A DNA stretch of 52,340 nt from contig NZ_JBNGEN010000011.1 in NCBI RefSeq assembly GCF_049977365.1, positions 1-52,340 on the forward strand, written 5' to 3'. The notes below the pieces were generated by a model that did not search any database, was not told the DNA's origin, and saw only the letters and a program-made list of their open reading frames with translations. Shown here piece by piece: positions 1 to 9,082 of the stretch (within the stretch, counting starts at the first letter, position 1; each line of letters starts with the position of its first letter). The position numbers were made by a program, and so were the translations under genes. Origin of the DNA: Brachymonas sp049977365. GTDB lineage: Bacteria; Pseudomonadota; Gammaproteobacteria; Burkholderiales; Burkholderiaceae_C.

Positions 1-43
1 AAGACTTCACCTCGATCAGCGAAGCCCTCTACTATATCACGCT

Positions 44-67
44 TTCTTGATCAGTCAAGAACTTTTT
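44..67 (+). terminator. Possible intrinsic terminator of a gene upstream of the window
   Basis: A perfect 7-bp inverted repeat (TTCTTGA, loop TCAG, TCAAGAA) is followed by CTTTTT. It is AT-rich and so weak. It may end a gene lying left of the window. The rest of 1-285 shows no convincing gene; frames on both strands there are short and have no recognisable protein content. Confidence 0.35.
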
Positions 68-285
68 GAAGATCTTGTTTTGCTGACTTGCCGCTTCGCT
101 TGGTGCGCTGCGGCATGGGAATGAATTATGCACCTTTTTTGACAATGCGCGAGTCCTGCTTGCACCAAAGCTGGGGGAAACCCTTCTTGTTGCGCGTTGG
201 CAACGATCTGGTTGCACTGCGATCGACAGGCAGGGGCTCCAGACCGGTGCATACAGGAAGTGATCGCCCCACGGATAATGGCGGC

Positions 286-2187
286 ATGGCTCTTTTGACT
301 CTTTTGAATGCCCATCTGGCGTATGGGCACGTGGCGCTCCTGGATGGGGCGGATTTTTCACTCGAACTGCAGGAACGGGTGGGATTGATCGGGCGCAATG
401 GCGCGGGCAAGTCCTCCCTGCTGAAGATACTGGCGGGCCTCGAACAGGCTGATGAAGGGACTGTGCAGGTGCAGCAAGGGGTGCGTGTCACCTATGTGGC
501 ACAGGAGCCGGTGCTCGATCCGGACTGGAGTGTGTTCGAGGCGGTCAGCCGGGGACTGGAGGAGGTTCTGGCGCTGAGGGAGCGTTTTCTGCACGAGACG
601 GATGCACAGGCTCTGGATGCTCTGCAAGGGAGGATCGAGGCGCTTGATGGGTGGAACTGGGAGCAGAGGGTGACCGAGACGCTGCAGAGGCTGCATCTGG
701 AGCGTGATGTGCGGGTGGGTGGTCTTTCTGGCGGGACCCGTAAACGCGTGGCGCTGGCACAGGCGCTGGTTGCGCGACCGGATGTGCTGCTGCTGGATGA
801 GCCGACGAACCATCTGGACATGGATTCGATCGTGTGGCTGGAAGATTTGCTCAAGGGGTTCAGGGGGAGTGTGGTGACGATCAGCCATGACCGCGCCTTT
901 CTGGATGCGGTGTGTACCCGGATGGTGGAGCTGGATCGAGGTCGGCTATGGAGCTACCCCGGTAATTTTGCGCAGTATCAGGTGCTCAAGGAAGCACAAC
1001 TGGCCCAGGAGGCCGTGATCCAGGGCAAGGCCGATCGGCTGCTGGCGCAGGAAGAGGTCTGGATACGGAAGGGGGTGGAGGCTCGGCGCACGCGCAGTCA
1101 GAGCCGGGTGGTGCGTCTGCAGCGTCTGCGGCAGGCACGGGCGGAACGTCGCGAGGCGGTGGGCCGCGTGCGCATGGAGGTGGCGAGTGGGCTTCCCAGT
1201 GGGAAGATCGTGGCGGAGCTCCAGCATGTGGACAAGCGTTTCGGGGAGAAGGTGGTGGTGCGGGATTTCAGTGCCACGATCCTGCGCGGCGACAAGGTGG
1301 GGCTGATCGGGCCGAATGGCGCCGGAAAAACGACTTTGCTGAAGCTGATTCTGGGAGAGCTTGCGCCGGATGCAGGGACGGTGCGACAGGGCGCCAATCT
1401 GCAGGTGGCGTATTTCGATCAGATGCGCGAGGCGCTGGATCTGGATGCCACGCTGGAGGATTTCATCAGTCCGGGCAGCGAATGGATCGAGATCGGGCAG
1501 CGGCGCCAGCACGTGAAGAGTTACCTGGGGGATTTTCTGTTCAGTCCGGCGCGTGCGGCGTCTCCTGTGCGGAGTCTGAGTGGCGGCGAACGCAACCGGC
1601 TGCTGCTGGCCCGCTTGTTTGCGCGTCCGGCCAATGTGCTGGTGCTCGACGAACCGACGAACGATCTGGACATCGACACGCTGGAGCTTCTGGAGGAGTT
1701 GCTGCAAAGCTATGAGGGAACGGTGTTTCTGGTGAGTCATGACCGGTCGTTTCTGGATCACGTGGTGACGAGCACGATCGTGAGTGAAGGAGAGGGGCGC
1801 TGGCGCGAATACGAAGGCAGCGTGCAGGACTGGTTGACGCAGTCCCAGCGTGCTGCAGAGCTGGTGCGAGAAGACAGGCCCCGCAACGAAAAGACCGATC
1901 CTGGGGCGGCATCGGCCACCGAGGCTCGTGCTTCCGGAAAATCGCCGGCACCGCGCCGCAAGCTGAGCTACAAGGATCAGCGCGAACTCGATGCCCTGCC
2001 GGGGCGCATCGAGGCCCTGGAAGCGGAGCAGGGGGAGATCCGATCGGCTCTGGCCGATGGGAGTCTGTATTCCAGCGACCTGCAGAAAGCCATTTCGCTG
2101 CAGCAGCGCGACGAGGCGATCGAGGAGGAGCTGATGCAGGCGCTGGAGCGGTGGGAGCTGCTGTCGAGCACGCAGTCTTCTTCGTGA
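286..2187 (+). CDS. uup: ABC-F family ATPase Uup
   Basis: Cytosolic ABC-F protein with two fused nucleotide-binding domains and no membrane segments. Family members act on ribosomes or, for Uup, are linked to DNA branched-intermediate and transposon-excision phenotypes. NBD1 has Walker A GRNGAGKSS (about residues 36-44), signature LSGGT (about 148) and LLLDEPTNHLD (about 168). NBD2 has GPNGAGKTT (about 341), LSGGE (about 430) and LVLDEPTNDLD (about 452). The last 70 residues are charged and heptad-like, which is the Uup C-terminal coiled coil that separates it from EttA. The frame is open further upstream, to a TTG at 88. I chose the ATG at 286 because the domain begins directly there (MALLTLLNAHLAYG) and the 633-aa length matches the family. 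The ribosome site is weak. The PLD gene follows after about 50 bases. Confidence 0.9.
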   Translation: MALLTLLNAHLAYGHVALLDGADFSLELQERVGLIGRNGAGKSSLLKILAGLEQADEGTVQVQQGVRVTYVAQEPVLDPDWSVFEAVSRGLEEVLALRERFLHETDAQALDALQGRIEALDGWNWEQRVTETLQRLHLERDVRVGGLSGGTRKRVALAQALVARPDVLLLDEPTNHLDMDSIVWLEDLLKGFRGSVVTISHDRAFLDAVCTRMVELDRGRLWSYPGNFAQYQVLKEAQLAQEAVIQGKADRLLAQEEVWIRKGVEARRTRSQSRVVRLQRLRQARAERREAVGRVRMEVASGLPSGKIVAELQHVDKRFGEKVVVRDFSATILRGDKVGLIGPNGAGKTTLLKLILGELAPDAGTVRQGANLQVAYFDQMREALDLDATLEDFISPGSEWIEIGQRRQHVKSYLGDFLFSPARAASPVRSLSGGERNRLLLARLFARPANVLVLDEPTNDLDIDTLELLEELLQSYEGTVFLVSHDRSFLDHVVTSTIVSEGEGRWREYEGSVQDWLTQSQRAAELVREDRPRNEKTDPGAASATEARASGKSPAPRRKLSYKDQRELDALPGRIEALEAEQGEIRSALADGSLYSSDLQKAISLQQRDEAIEEELMQALERWELLSSTQSSS

Positions 2188-2236
2188 GATGACCTGCCGG
2201 GGGTGCGGGCAAGAGCCGGACAGAGGAAGGAGCAGC

Positions 2237-3841
2237 ATGATGCGACACCGGATGGGCTGGATGTTTCTGGGCTTGGGCATGCTGCTGCTTGCAGGCTGCG
2301 CGGGCTTGCCCGACAACCGGGGACGCGAGGCGTCGTTTGCACTTGACACTGGCGTGGCGACTCCGCTGCGGCGCTGGGAACAGAAGGCCATGCAGGACAG
2401 CGGCGGCAGGCAGCCGAGTGCCTTTGTGCTGGTGGACAGTGCGGACGGGGCCCTGGCAAGCCGTCTGGCTCTGATCGAGCAGGCCACCCGCACGCTGGAT
2501 CTGCAGTATTACGCCATCCACGCCGATGGCAGCACGCGGGTGCTGTTGCAGGCCCTGCGGGCAGCGGCTGCCCGGGGGGTGCGGGTGCGCATTCTGCTGG
2601 ACGACTTCAATACCCGCGGTGCGGATGCGCAGGTGCTGCAGCTGGCGTTCGTTCCCCACATCGAGATGCGGCTTTTCAATCCGTTGCCCGGGGGGCGCGC
2701 TCTGGGAGGATGGCGTGCCATGGTGACGCTGCGGGACTTTTCCCGGCTGCAGCACCGCATGCACAACAAGCTGTTCATCGCAGACAACATCATGGGCATC
2801 GTGGGGGGGAGAAATCTGGGAGATGCGTATTTCGGCCAGGCGGAGGACAGCAATTTCATCGACATGGATGTGCTGGCCACAGGGGTCATCGTGCGCCGGA
2901 TGTCGGACAGCTTTGACAGGTACTGGAACCATCCGCTGGCCTACCCGGTCCAGCGGCTGCTGAGCCGCAGGGAACTCGATCGGCTGCGAACCACCTGGCA
3001 GCCGGTTTCGACGCGGCCGTCGTTTCCACCCGCACCAGCAGAGGAGGAGCCGGCGGCGCAGGCCTCCGGCCCTGCGGCGGATGGGCATTACCCGCCGGCC
3101 ATGGATATCCTGCACGCCTCGTGGATATGGGCTCCCAGCGCCCTGCTGGCCGATGCCCCTGCCAAGCTGGAAGCCGAGGATGCGGATTCCGGAGGGCGCG
3201 TCTCCACCGACGACACCGTGGTGCATGGCCTGATGGATCTGATGGGATTCGCGCGGCAGCGGGTGCTGATCGTCTCGCCCTACTTTGTGCCGGGCAAGGA
3301 CATGCTGGCCCGCTTTGCCGCCATGCACCAGCGAGGGGTGCAAGTGGATGTGCTGACGAATTCGCTGGCGTCGACCGATGCGCCTGCCGCACATATCGGC
3401 TATGCCCGCCATCGTCGGGAGCTGCTGCGCAGCGGGGTCGCACTGCACGAGATGCGTGCCCTGCAGAAGCAGTCGGCACGCACGGTGTTCGGCTCGGCGG
3501 GGAAAGCGGCACGTGCGAGCCTGCACGCCAAGCTGGTGGTGATCGATGGCCGGATCGTGGCTGTGGGGTCGATGAATCTTGACCAGCGCTCGCATCTGCA
3601 GAACAGTGAGGTGGGGCTGCTGATCCGCAGCCGGACGCTGGCGCAGATGATCGAGGAGCGGGTGACTCCGATCGTGCGCGAAAGCGCCTGGACGGTGCAT
3701 CTGCGCACCGATGGCTCCCTGCTGTGGCAGGCCCCTCCAGAGAGCGGGCTGAACGACCAGACAGAGGAACCGGATGCCAGTCGTCCGCTGCGCTGGATGC
3801 TTCGCCTGATGGCCCCCTTTGCGCCAGACGAACTGCTGTGA
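2237..3841 (+). CDS. clsC: Phospholipase D-like lipoprotein, cardiolipin synthase C (YmdC) type
   Basis: Predicted phosphatidyltransferase of the PLD superfamily, expected to make cardiolipin at the envelope. It has two HKD motifs: HNKLFIADN (about residue 175) followed by GGRNLGD, and HAKLVVIDG (about 429) followed by GSMNLDQRS. The N-terminus has a short hydrophobic segment ending in the lipobox LLAGC, so it should be a lipoprotein rather than the polytopic ClsA form. Start: an ATG at 2189 is in frame, but the ATG at 2237 follows AGGAAGGA at good spacing and directly precedes the signal peptide; 2240 is an equivalent ATG. The length of 535 aa is within the ClsC range. YmdC is the best family match; another PLD-type transferase is possible. 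Confidence 0.82.
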   Translation: MMRHRMGWMFLGLGMLLLAGCAGLPDNRGREASFALDTGVATPLRRWEQKAMQDSGGRQPSAFVLVDSADGALASRLALIEQATRTLDLQYYAIHADGSTRVLLQALRAAAARGVRVRILLDDFNTRGADAQVLQLAFVPHIEMRLFNPLPGGRALGGWRAMVTLRDFSRLQHRMHNKLFIADNIMGIVGGRNLGDAYFGQAEDSNFIDMDVLATGVIVRRMSDSFDRYWNHPLAYPVQRLLSRRELDRLRTTWQPVSTRPSFPPAPAEEEPAAQASGPAADGHYPPAMDILHASWIWAPSALLADAPAKLEAEDADSGGRVSTDDTVVHGLMDLMGFARQRVLIVSPYFVPGKDMLARFAAMHQRGVQVDVLTNSLASTDAPAAHIGYARHRRELLRSGVALHEMRALQKQSARTVFGSAGKAARASLHAKLVVIDGRIVAVGSMNLDQRSHLQNSEVGLLIRSRTLAQMIEERVTPIVRESAWTVHLRTDGSLLWQAPPESGLNDQTEEPDASRPLRWMLRLMAPFAPDELL

Positions 3842-3934
3842 ACCAAAGGCGGCTCGGGGTGCCTCGCGTGGCCCGGGAACGACAAGGCGATGTCCTGCTG
3901 GCTGCAGGACCGGGCCAGGTTGGCAAAAATACTT

Positions 3935-3940
3935 TACAAT
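3935..3940 (+). promoter_or_regulatory. Candidate -10 box for tRNA-Thr
   Basis: TACAAT lies 9 bases before the first base of the tRNA. No good -35 is visible at 17 bases upstream (GGGCCA), so this is a position-based guess. Confidence 0.35.
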
Positions 3941-3949
3941 CCGCGCTGC

Positions 3950-4025
3950 GCCGACTTAGCTCAGTTGGTAGAGCAACGCACTCGTAACGCGTAGGTCGCC
4001 AGTTCGATTCCGGCAGTCGGCACCA
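3950..4025 (+). tRNA. tRNA-Thr, anticodon CGT
   Basis: A 76-base cloverleaf with encoded CCA. The acceptor stem GCCGACT/AGTCGGC pairs fully, the D arm is GCTC/GAGC with AGTTGGTA, and the anticodon loop CTCGTAA gives CGT (Thr, reads ACG). The T loop is TTCGATT. Two stem positions do not form Watson-Crick or G-U pairs: the last anticodon-stem pair (ACGCA/CGCGT, A31-C39) and the fourth T-stem pair (GCCAG/CCGGC, A52-C62). Everything else is canonical and a terminator follows, so I call it a functional gene. Confidence 0.92.
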
Positions 4026-4036
4026 ACCTCTCTCAG

Positions 4037-4077
4037 AACCCGCATGGGTCCCACAAGGACTCTGCGGGTTTTGTTTT
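4037..4077 (+). terminator. Rho-independent terminator of tRNA-Thr
   Basis: An 8-bp stem AACCCGCA/TGCGGGTT with an 18-base loop is followed by a T-rich run (TTTTGTTTTG). It lies 11 bases after the tRNA CCA. Confidence 0.8.
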
Positions 4078-4220
4078 GTGTGCGCCAGATGGGACGCCTT
4101 GGTCGTGCGCCGATCGGACAGAGACCGTCATCGGGCATGATGGAGGGCATGGAGACGGCCTGGCCCCGCGGGACAGGCCGTCATGATCGGCCTTGGCCGC
4201 ATGTCTGGAGGATTCCCCTC

Positions 4221-5132
4221 ATGAGTCTGCAACGCATCCTTCTCAATGCCTGGCTGCGCCGCATGGTGAAGGGCAGCCCGTCCGTGCCGCTCGATCCCGC
4301 CATGGTGCGCCAGCGGGTGCAATGGGTGATGCGCATGGCGCCGCCGCTGCCCCGCACGGTGGTGGTTCATCCAGCACCACGGAGCGGTCGCCTGTGCCCG
4401 GCCGACTGGGTGGAGGGGCCTGTGACCGAACGCACCCTGCTCTACCTGCATGGTGGGGGGTATTTCTTCGGCAGCCCCGAAACGCATCGCCAGATTTGCG
4501 CGCGGCTCGGGCTGCTGACACGCTCGCGGGTGCTGGTGCCGGATTACCGGCTGGCGCCGGAGCACCCCTTTCCGGCGGCAGTGGACGATGCCCTGTCTTG
4601 GTACCGAACGCTTCTGGAACAGGGGGTGAAGCCAGGGCGGCTCCTGGTGGCCGGGGATTCGGCCGGCGGTGGATTGGCGCTGTCCCTGCTGGTGGCCGCT
4701 CGCGCGGCGGGCTTGCCGATGCCGGCCTGTGCGGTGGCGTTTTCGCCCTGGACGGATCTGTCGATGAGTGGCAAGAGCGTGCGGGTCTGTGCGGAGAGCG
4801 ACGTGATGTTCCACGCTCACTGGCTGGAGCAGGCTGCAGCCTGGTATCTGGCTGGACACGATGCCCGGGCGACCCCGCTGGCCTCGCCTCTGTTTGCCGA
4901 TCTGCAGGGGTTGCCGCCCCTGCTCGTGTTTGCGAGTGCGCACGAGATGCTGCGCGACGATGCCACCCGGCTGGTGACACGGGCCCTGGAGGCTGGCGTG
5001 GAGGCCACCTTGCATTTGGAGCCCCACATGGTGCATGCGTGGCCGGCCCTGTTTGCCAAGCTGCCGGAATCGAAGCGCACCCTGCGCCAGGCAGCGGACT
5101 TCATGATGCGCCACACGCAGGGAGCTCTCTGA
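4221..5132 (+). CDS. Alpha/beta hydrolase, hormone-sensitive-lipase (HSL) family esterase
   Basis: A cytosolic carboxylesterase of the bacterial HSL group (family IV). The oxyanion-hole motif HGGGYFFGS lies at about residue 77 and the nucleophile elbow GDSAGG at about 146. A likely acid residue sits in ASAHEMLRDDA (about 242) and the histidine in HMVHAW (about 271), which completes the triad. The length of 303 aa is typical. The ATG at 4221 follows CTGGAGGA; the open frame continues upstream to 4044 through the tRNA terminator, which argues against the longer start. The gene stands alone: the next gene is convergent. The natural substrate cannot be read from the sequence. Confidence 0.85.
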   Translation: MSLQRILLNAWLRRMVKGSPSVPLDPAMVRQRVQWVMRMAPPLPRTVVVHPAPRSGRLCPADWVEGPVTERTLLYLHGGGYFFGSPETHRQICARLGLLTRSRVLVPDYRLAPEHPFPAAVDDALSWYRTLLEQGVKPGRLLVAGDSAGGGLALSLLVAARAAGLPMPACAVAFSPWTDLSMSGKSVRVCAESDVMFHAHWLEQAAAWYLAGHDARATPLASPLFADLQGLPPLLVFASAHEMLRDDATRLVTRALEAGVEATLHLEPHMVHAWPALFAKLPESKRTLRQAADFMMRHTQGAL

Positions 5133-5179
5133 GTCGCCCTGCTCCTTGCCTCGTCCGGGAAAGCAGGCGCACAGTGCCC

Positions 5180-6025
5180 TCAGGCGACGGGGGGCCGCTC
5201 GCGCAGGGTGTCGGGAGGCAGCTGGTCGATTTCGATGAGCAGCCGGGCAAGGGCGTGCCCTGCAGCGTCGAGCAGGGCCTGTCCCTTGGCGGCCGTGGCG
5301 GCGGCGGCATGGCCGGTGGCGCCTGCAGGGTTGTAATCCTGTGCCTGCCAGGCCAGCTTGGCGCTGCGGCCATTGCCGAGCGTGGGAAAGTGGGCAGCCC
5401 GGAACTCGGAGGTGCTGACGAAGTTCTGTGCCCGATCCATGTGCACGAGGCCGGGGGCAATGGCCAGCATGAGGCTGGTTTCGATCTCGCCGCCGTGCAC
5501 CCCGAAGCGGTGTTCGTGCGCATCGAAAGCGGCATCGGCCTCGCCGAGCGGGAGGTTGAACCAGCTGCAGCCATAGACCAGCATGCCGAGGCGGGTGCGC
5601 AGATCGCGTGCCACCACGTCCAGGAGGCCCACATTGCCGCCGTGGGTGTTGAACAGGAGCAGCTTGCGCACTCCGCTGCGGGCCACGCACTCGGCCAGCT
5701 CGGTCCACAGCCGCAGCACGGTTTCGGCCGACAGGGTCAGGGTGCCCTCGAAGGCGGTGTGCTCGGTGCTGTAGCCTACGGCCTGCACGGGCAGGAACAG
5801 GGCCGGCAGATCGGGGGGCAGATGGGGCAGGCTGGCGGCGATCATGGCTTCGGCCAGCGCTGCATCGACGCGCACAGGAAGGTGCGGACCATGCTGCTCG
5901 GTGGCTGCCACGGGCAGAATGGCAATGGCACGACGGCGGTCAATGCGTGCCAGATCGGTGGTGGTCCAATCGGACCAGTAGCGCGACAGGGACGGGGAAG
6001 GAGATGCGGCAACCATGGGCAGCAT
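5180..6025 (-). CDS. Creatininase-family amidohydrolase
   Basis: Metal-dependent amidohydrolase of the creatininase/creatinine amidohydrolase fold. Visible metal ligands are E and H in EQHGPHLPVRVDA (about residues 43-55, with the D of VDA), H in THGGN (about 129) and E in HGGEIETS (about 177). The length of 281 aa is slightly above the family norm because of a Ser/Pro-rich start; ATGs at 6025 and 6016 are both possible and neither has a clear ribosome site. No creatine, formamidopyrimidine or mycofactocin genes are nearby, so the substrate is unknown. It is convergent with the esterase. Confidence 0.8.
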   Translation of the reverse strand: MLPMVAASPSPSLSRYWSDWTTTDLARIDRRRAIAILPVAATEQHGPHLPVRVDAALAEAMIAASLPHLPPDLPALFLPVQAVGYSTEHTAFEGTLTLSAETVLRLWTELAECVARSGVRKLLLFNTHGGNVGLLDVVARDLRTRLGMLVYGCSWFNLPLGEADAAFDAHEHRFGVHGGEIETSLMLAIAPGLVHMDRAQNFVSTSEFRAAHFPTLGNGRSAKLAWQAQDYNPAGATGHAAAATAAKGQALLDAAGHALARLLIEIDQLPPDTLRERPPVA

Positions 6026-6157
6026 GATAGCTGCCGCATCGCTGCCCTACCCGCCCGCGCATAATGCGGAGCCACACAGGCACCCTGCCAGACCAGCCAT
6101 AGGCGTGCTCGCCGGACTGCCGGGCCGAGACGGTGCAGGGCCATACAGGATGCAGGT

Positions 6158-8551
6158 ATGAAGCAAGCAATCAGAGGATTCGCCCGGGCCGTGACCGGCT
6201 GGATGCGGATCAGTCGTGGGGGCATGGTGCGGCCCCTGCCACAGGGCCACATGACGGCTCCGCTGGCAAAGAAGGCATGGCGCAGGAACAGCGCAGGGAT
6301 GGCCCTGGCCTTGGGGGCCTGCATGGCGGGTGCACCGCTCCAGGCTCAGCAGGTATCTGGCAGCGTGAGCGCCTCTTCTGCGTCGGCCTTTGCTGCTCTG
6401 ACGACGGACGCCAGCGAGGTGCGCAATGACCAGGTGGATGCACGCCTGCTGGCCTATGCCCCGGAGGGGGTGGCCGCAGGCAAGCCGCTGTGGGTGGGGC
6501 TGCAGCTCACCCATCAGCCGCACTGGCACACCTATTGGCGCAATCCCGGTGACAGTGGACAGGCCACCTCCCTGCGCTGGACGCTGCCGGCCGGCATGAC
6601 TGCCGGCGACGTGCGCTGGCCTGTGCCCACCCGGCTGCCGATTGGACAGCTGGCCAACTACGGTTACGACGGCACCGTGCTGCTGCCGGTGGCGGTGCAT
6701 ATAGGCCCTGCATGGAAAGCGGGAGCCCCCGCCACTCTCCGGCTGCAGGCACAGTGGTTGGTATGCCGCAAGGAATGCATTCCGCAGCAGGGACAGTTCA
6801 GTCTCACGCTGCCGACAGGACAGGCGCAAACCGCCTCGCGCCCGGCCTTCGAGGCGGCCCTGGCCCGGGTACCGGTTGAGGCACTGCCCGGAGCCAAGCC
6901 GCCCAGCGCCCATGCCCGTGTCGACGCCACGGCGCATGCGCTGCGCTACGAGGTGCAGGGCCTGCCGGCTGCCTGGCAGGGCAAGGCGCTCAACCTGTAT
7001 CCCGAAACACCCACCATCACGCCCCCGGCCGATGCGGGCAAGCAAGGATGGTCGGGGGCCACCTGGTGGATGACGCTGCCGCTCGACGAGGCCCAGCGCA
7101 CCGACAGCCCCGGCGCCCTGCCGATCGTGCTCGCCCTGCGGGGCGAAACAGATGCGGATGGCATCGCGCGCAATGCGGCACAGGTGCCACCGCTGCGGCT
7201 GGTGGCTCCGGTGCAGGGGACCTGGCCGGCGCCTGCCCAGACGCGGGCCGAGGTGTCTCCTGCCCTGCAGGCTGCCCTGCAATCGGCACAGCAGGCCGCA
7301 TCCGCGACGCAGGGCCCGGCCGAAAGTGCCCTGGGGCCGGGATGGTGGCTGGCACTCGGGGCCGCGCTGCTGGGAGGGCTGATTCTGAATCTGATGCCCT
7401 GTGTCTTTCCCGTGCTGGCGATCAAGATCCTGGCGCTGAGCCGCCACGCCCACGATGCACGCCAGCAGCGCCTGAGCGGACTGGCCTATTCGGCGGGAGT
7501 CATTCTGAGCTTCGTGCTGCTCGCTGGCGGACTGCTGGCCCTGCGCTCCACGGGGCAGCAGCTCGGCTGGGGATTCCAGCTCCAGAATCCCTGGACCGTG
7601 GCGGCGCTGGCCACCCTGTTCACGCTGCTGGGTCTGAATCTGGCCGGCCTGTTCGAGGTGGGACATGTCTTGCCGGCCCGCTGGATGCAGGCCACGGCCC
7701 GACATCCGGTGACGGATGCCCTGCTGTCGGGAGTGCTGGCCGTGCTGGTGGCCTCGCCCTGCACAGCACCGTTCATGGGGGCCTCGCTCGGGCTGGCCAT
7801 GACCTTGCCGGCCTGGCAGGCTCTGACGATCTTTGCCGCCATGGGTTTGGGACTGGCACTGCCTGTGGGCGTGGGGAGCTTTTTCCCCGGCCTGACGCGC
7901 TGGCTGCCCCGGCCGGGAGCCTGGATGCAAACTTTCCGCACCCTGATGGCCTTTCCCATGCTGGGCACGGTGATCTGGCTGGTGTGGGTCCTGGGACAGC
8001 AGAGCGGCATGGATGGCGCCGCCGCCCTGCTGGCGCTGCTGCTGGCGGGCAGCGGGCTGGTATGGACCCTGACGCTGGAAGGCCGGGGACGCTGGGCGCT
8101 GCGCGGCCTGTTTGCCGCCGTGCTCATCTGGCTGATGACCAGCTACGCACCGCTGATCGGCAGGAGCCTGCCCGCCGGGGACACTGCGCAGGCCACCGAG
8201 ACTGCCGCCGGATGGCAGCCATGGTCCGAAGCGCGGGTGCAGCAGGCACTGGCCGCAGGGCAACCCGTATTCGTGGATTACACCGCAGCCTGGTGTGTGA
8301 CCTGCCAAGTCAACAAACACACCGTGCTGGAAACCGAGGACTTCCGCCGCGCCGTGCAGGCACGCCATGTGTTGCTGCTGCGTGCCGACTGGACGCGGGC
8401 CGACCCGGCCATTACCGCTTCGCTGGCCCGGCTGGGGCGCAGCGGCGTGCCCGTGTACGTGCTGCATGATCCGCGCCACCCCGACCGGCCCCACGTGCTG
8501 GTGGAAGTCCTGCGCTTGAAGAATGTGCAGGAGGCGCTATCTGCGCTGTAG
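6158..8551 (+). CDS. DsbD-like cytochrome c biogenesis/thiol:disulfide reductase
   Basis: Inner-membrane electron conductor that passes reducing power from cytosolic thioredoxin to the periplasm. Order: signal-like segment (about residues 45-62, ending PLQA); a periplasmic N-terminal beta domain with the Cys pair in WLVCRKECIP; an eight-helix-type membrane core with the paired cysteines in NLMPCVFPVLAIKI (about 414) and VASPCTAPFMG (about 534); and a C-terminal thioredoxin domain with WCVTC (about 712-716). The length of 797 aa is larger than E. coli DsbD and resembles the ScsB-type long form. The ATG at 6158 follows AGGA at 7 bases. ATGs at 6203 and 6251 would place the signal peptide closer to the N-terminus and remain possible. 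Confidence 0.85.
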   Translation: MKQAIRGFARAVTGWMRISRGGMVRPLPQGHMTAPLAKKAWRRNSAGMALALGACMAGAPLQAQQVSGSVSASSASAFAALTTDASEVRNDQVDARLLAYAPEGVAAGKPLWVGLQLTHQPHWHTYWRNPGDSGQATSLRWTLPAGMTAGDVRWPVPTRLPIGQLANYGYDGTVLLPVAVHIGPAWKAGAPATLRLQAQWLVCRKECIPQQGQFSLTLPTGQAQTASRPAFEAALARVPVEALPGAKPPSAHARVDATAHALRYEVQGLPAAWQGKALNLYPETPTITPPADAGKQGWSGATWWMTLPLDEAQRTDSPGALPIVLALRGETDADGIARNAAQVPPLRLVAPVQGTWPAPAQTRAEVSPALQAALQSAQQAASATQGPAESALGPGWWLALGAALLGGLILNLMPCVFPVLAIKILALSRHAHDARQQRLSGLAYSAGVILSFVLLAGGLLALRSTGQQLGWGFQLQNPWTVAALATLFTLLGLNLAGLFEVGHVLPARWMQATARHPVTDALLSGVLAVLVASPCTAPFMGASLGLAMTLPAWQALTIFAAMGLGLALPVGVGSFFPGLTRWLPRPGAWMQTFRTLMAFPMLGTVIWLVWVLGQQSGMDGAAALLALLLAGSGLVWTLTLEGRGRWALRGLFAAVLIWLMTSYAPLIGRSLPAGDTAQATETAAGWQPWSEARVQQALAAGQPVFVDYTAAWCVTCQVNKHTVLETEDFRRAVQARHVLLLRADWTRADPAITASLARLGRSGVPVYVLHDPRHPDRPHVLVEVLRLKNVQEALSAL

Positions 8552-8635
8552 GTGCCGGATGCTGCGCGGCTCTCCATAATGGTCAGTCACGCACCACCCC
8601 ACCATTGATTTGCTCACCCATCAGGAGACTCTGCC

Positions 8636-9082
8636 ATGCAGGAAAACATCACCCGCCTTCTCGAAAACAGCCATACCGTGGCGGTCGTGGGGCTGTCGGA
8701 CAATCCGGAGCGCGCAAGCCATGAAGTGGCCCACTATCTGCAGTGCGCCGGCTACCGGGTGGTGGCGGTGAACCCCGTTCTGGCAGCCAAGGGTGCCAAG
8801 GTGCTGGGCGAGACTGTCTACCCGGATCTGCCGACTGCAGCCCAGGCCCTCAAGGAGGCAGGCGAGCATCCGATCGACATCGTGGACGTGTTCCGCAAGT
8901 CGGAAGATGTGCCTCCTGTGGCCGACCAGGCCATTGCCATCGGTGCACCCGCGCTGTGGCTGCAGCTGGGAGTGCACCATCCCGATGCCGAACATAAGGC
9001 CGAGGCGGCAGGGCTCACGGTGGTGCATGACAAGTGCATCAAGATCGAGCTGGGGCACCGCGGCATTGTGCGCCACGCATGA
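8636..9082 (+). CDS. CoA-binding (YccU-like) protein
   Basis: A small Rossmann-fold CoA_binding domain protein of 148 aa, the whole length of the family. Visible: VAVVGLSDNPER near residue 15 (nucleotide loop), YRVVAVNPVL (about 40), DIVDVFRKSE (about 85), LQLGVHHPDAE (about 112) and the terminal VVHDKCIKIELGH. AGGAG lies 8 bases before the ATG. The next gene starts within this stop (ATG at 9079, ATGATG), so the two are probably co-translated. Biochemical role unknown in the family. Confidence 0.88.
   Translation: MQENITRLLENSHTVAVVGLSDNPERASHEVAHYLQCAGYRVVAVNPVLAAKGAKVLGETVYPDLPTAAQALKEAGEHPIDIVDVFRKSEDVPPVADQAIAIGAPALWLQLGVHHPDAEHKAEAAGLTVVHDKCIKIELGHRGIVRHA

Noticed and set aside
5101..5634. 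177-codon minus-strand frame inside the creatininase gene
   Set aside because: Shifted-frame shadow of the creatininase coding sequence, which has all metal ligands in the other frame.
6047..8494. 815-codon open frame antisense to the DsbD-like gene
   Set aside because: Gly/Gln/His/Arg-rich with no domain, no signal and no ribosome site. High GC keeps stop codons rare in this antisense frame; the + strand protein is clearly real.
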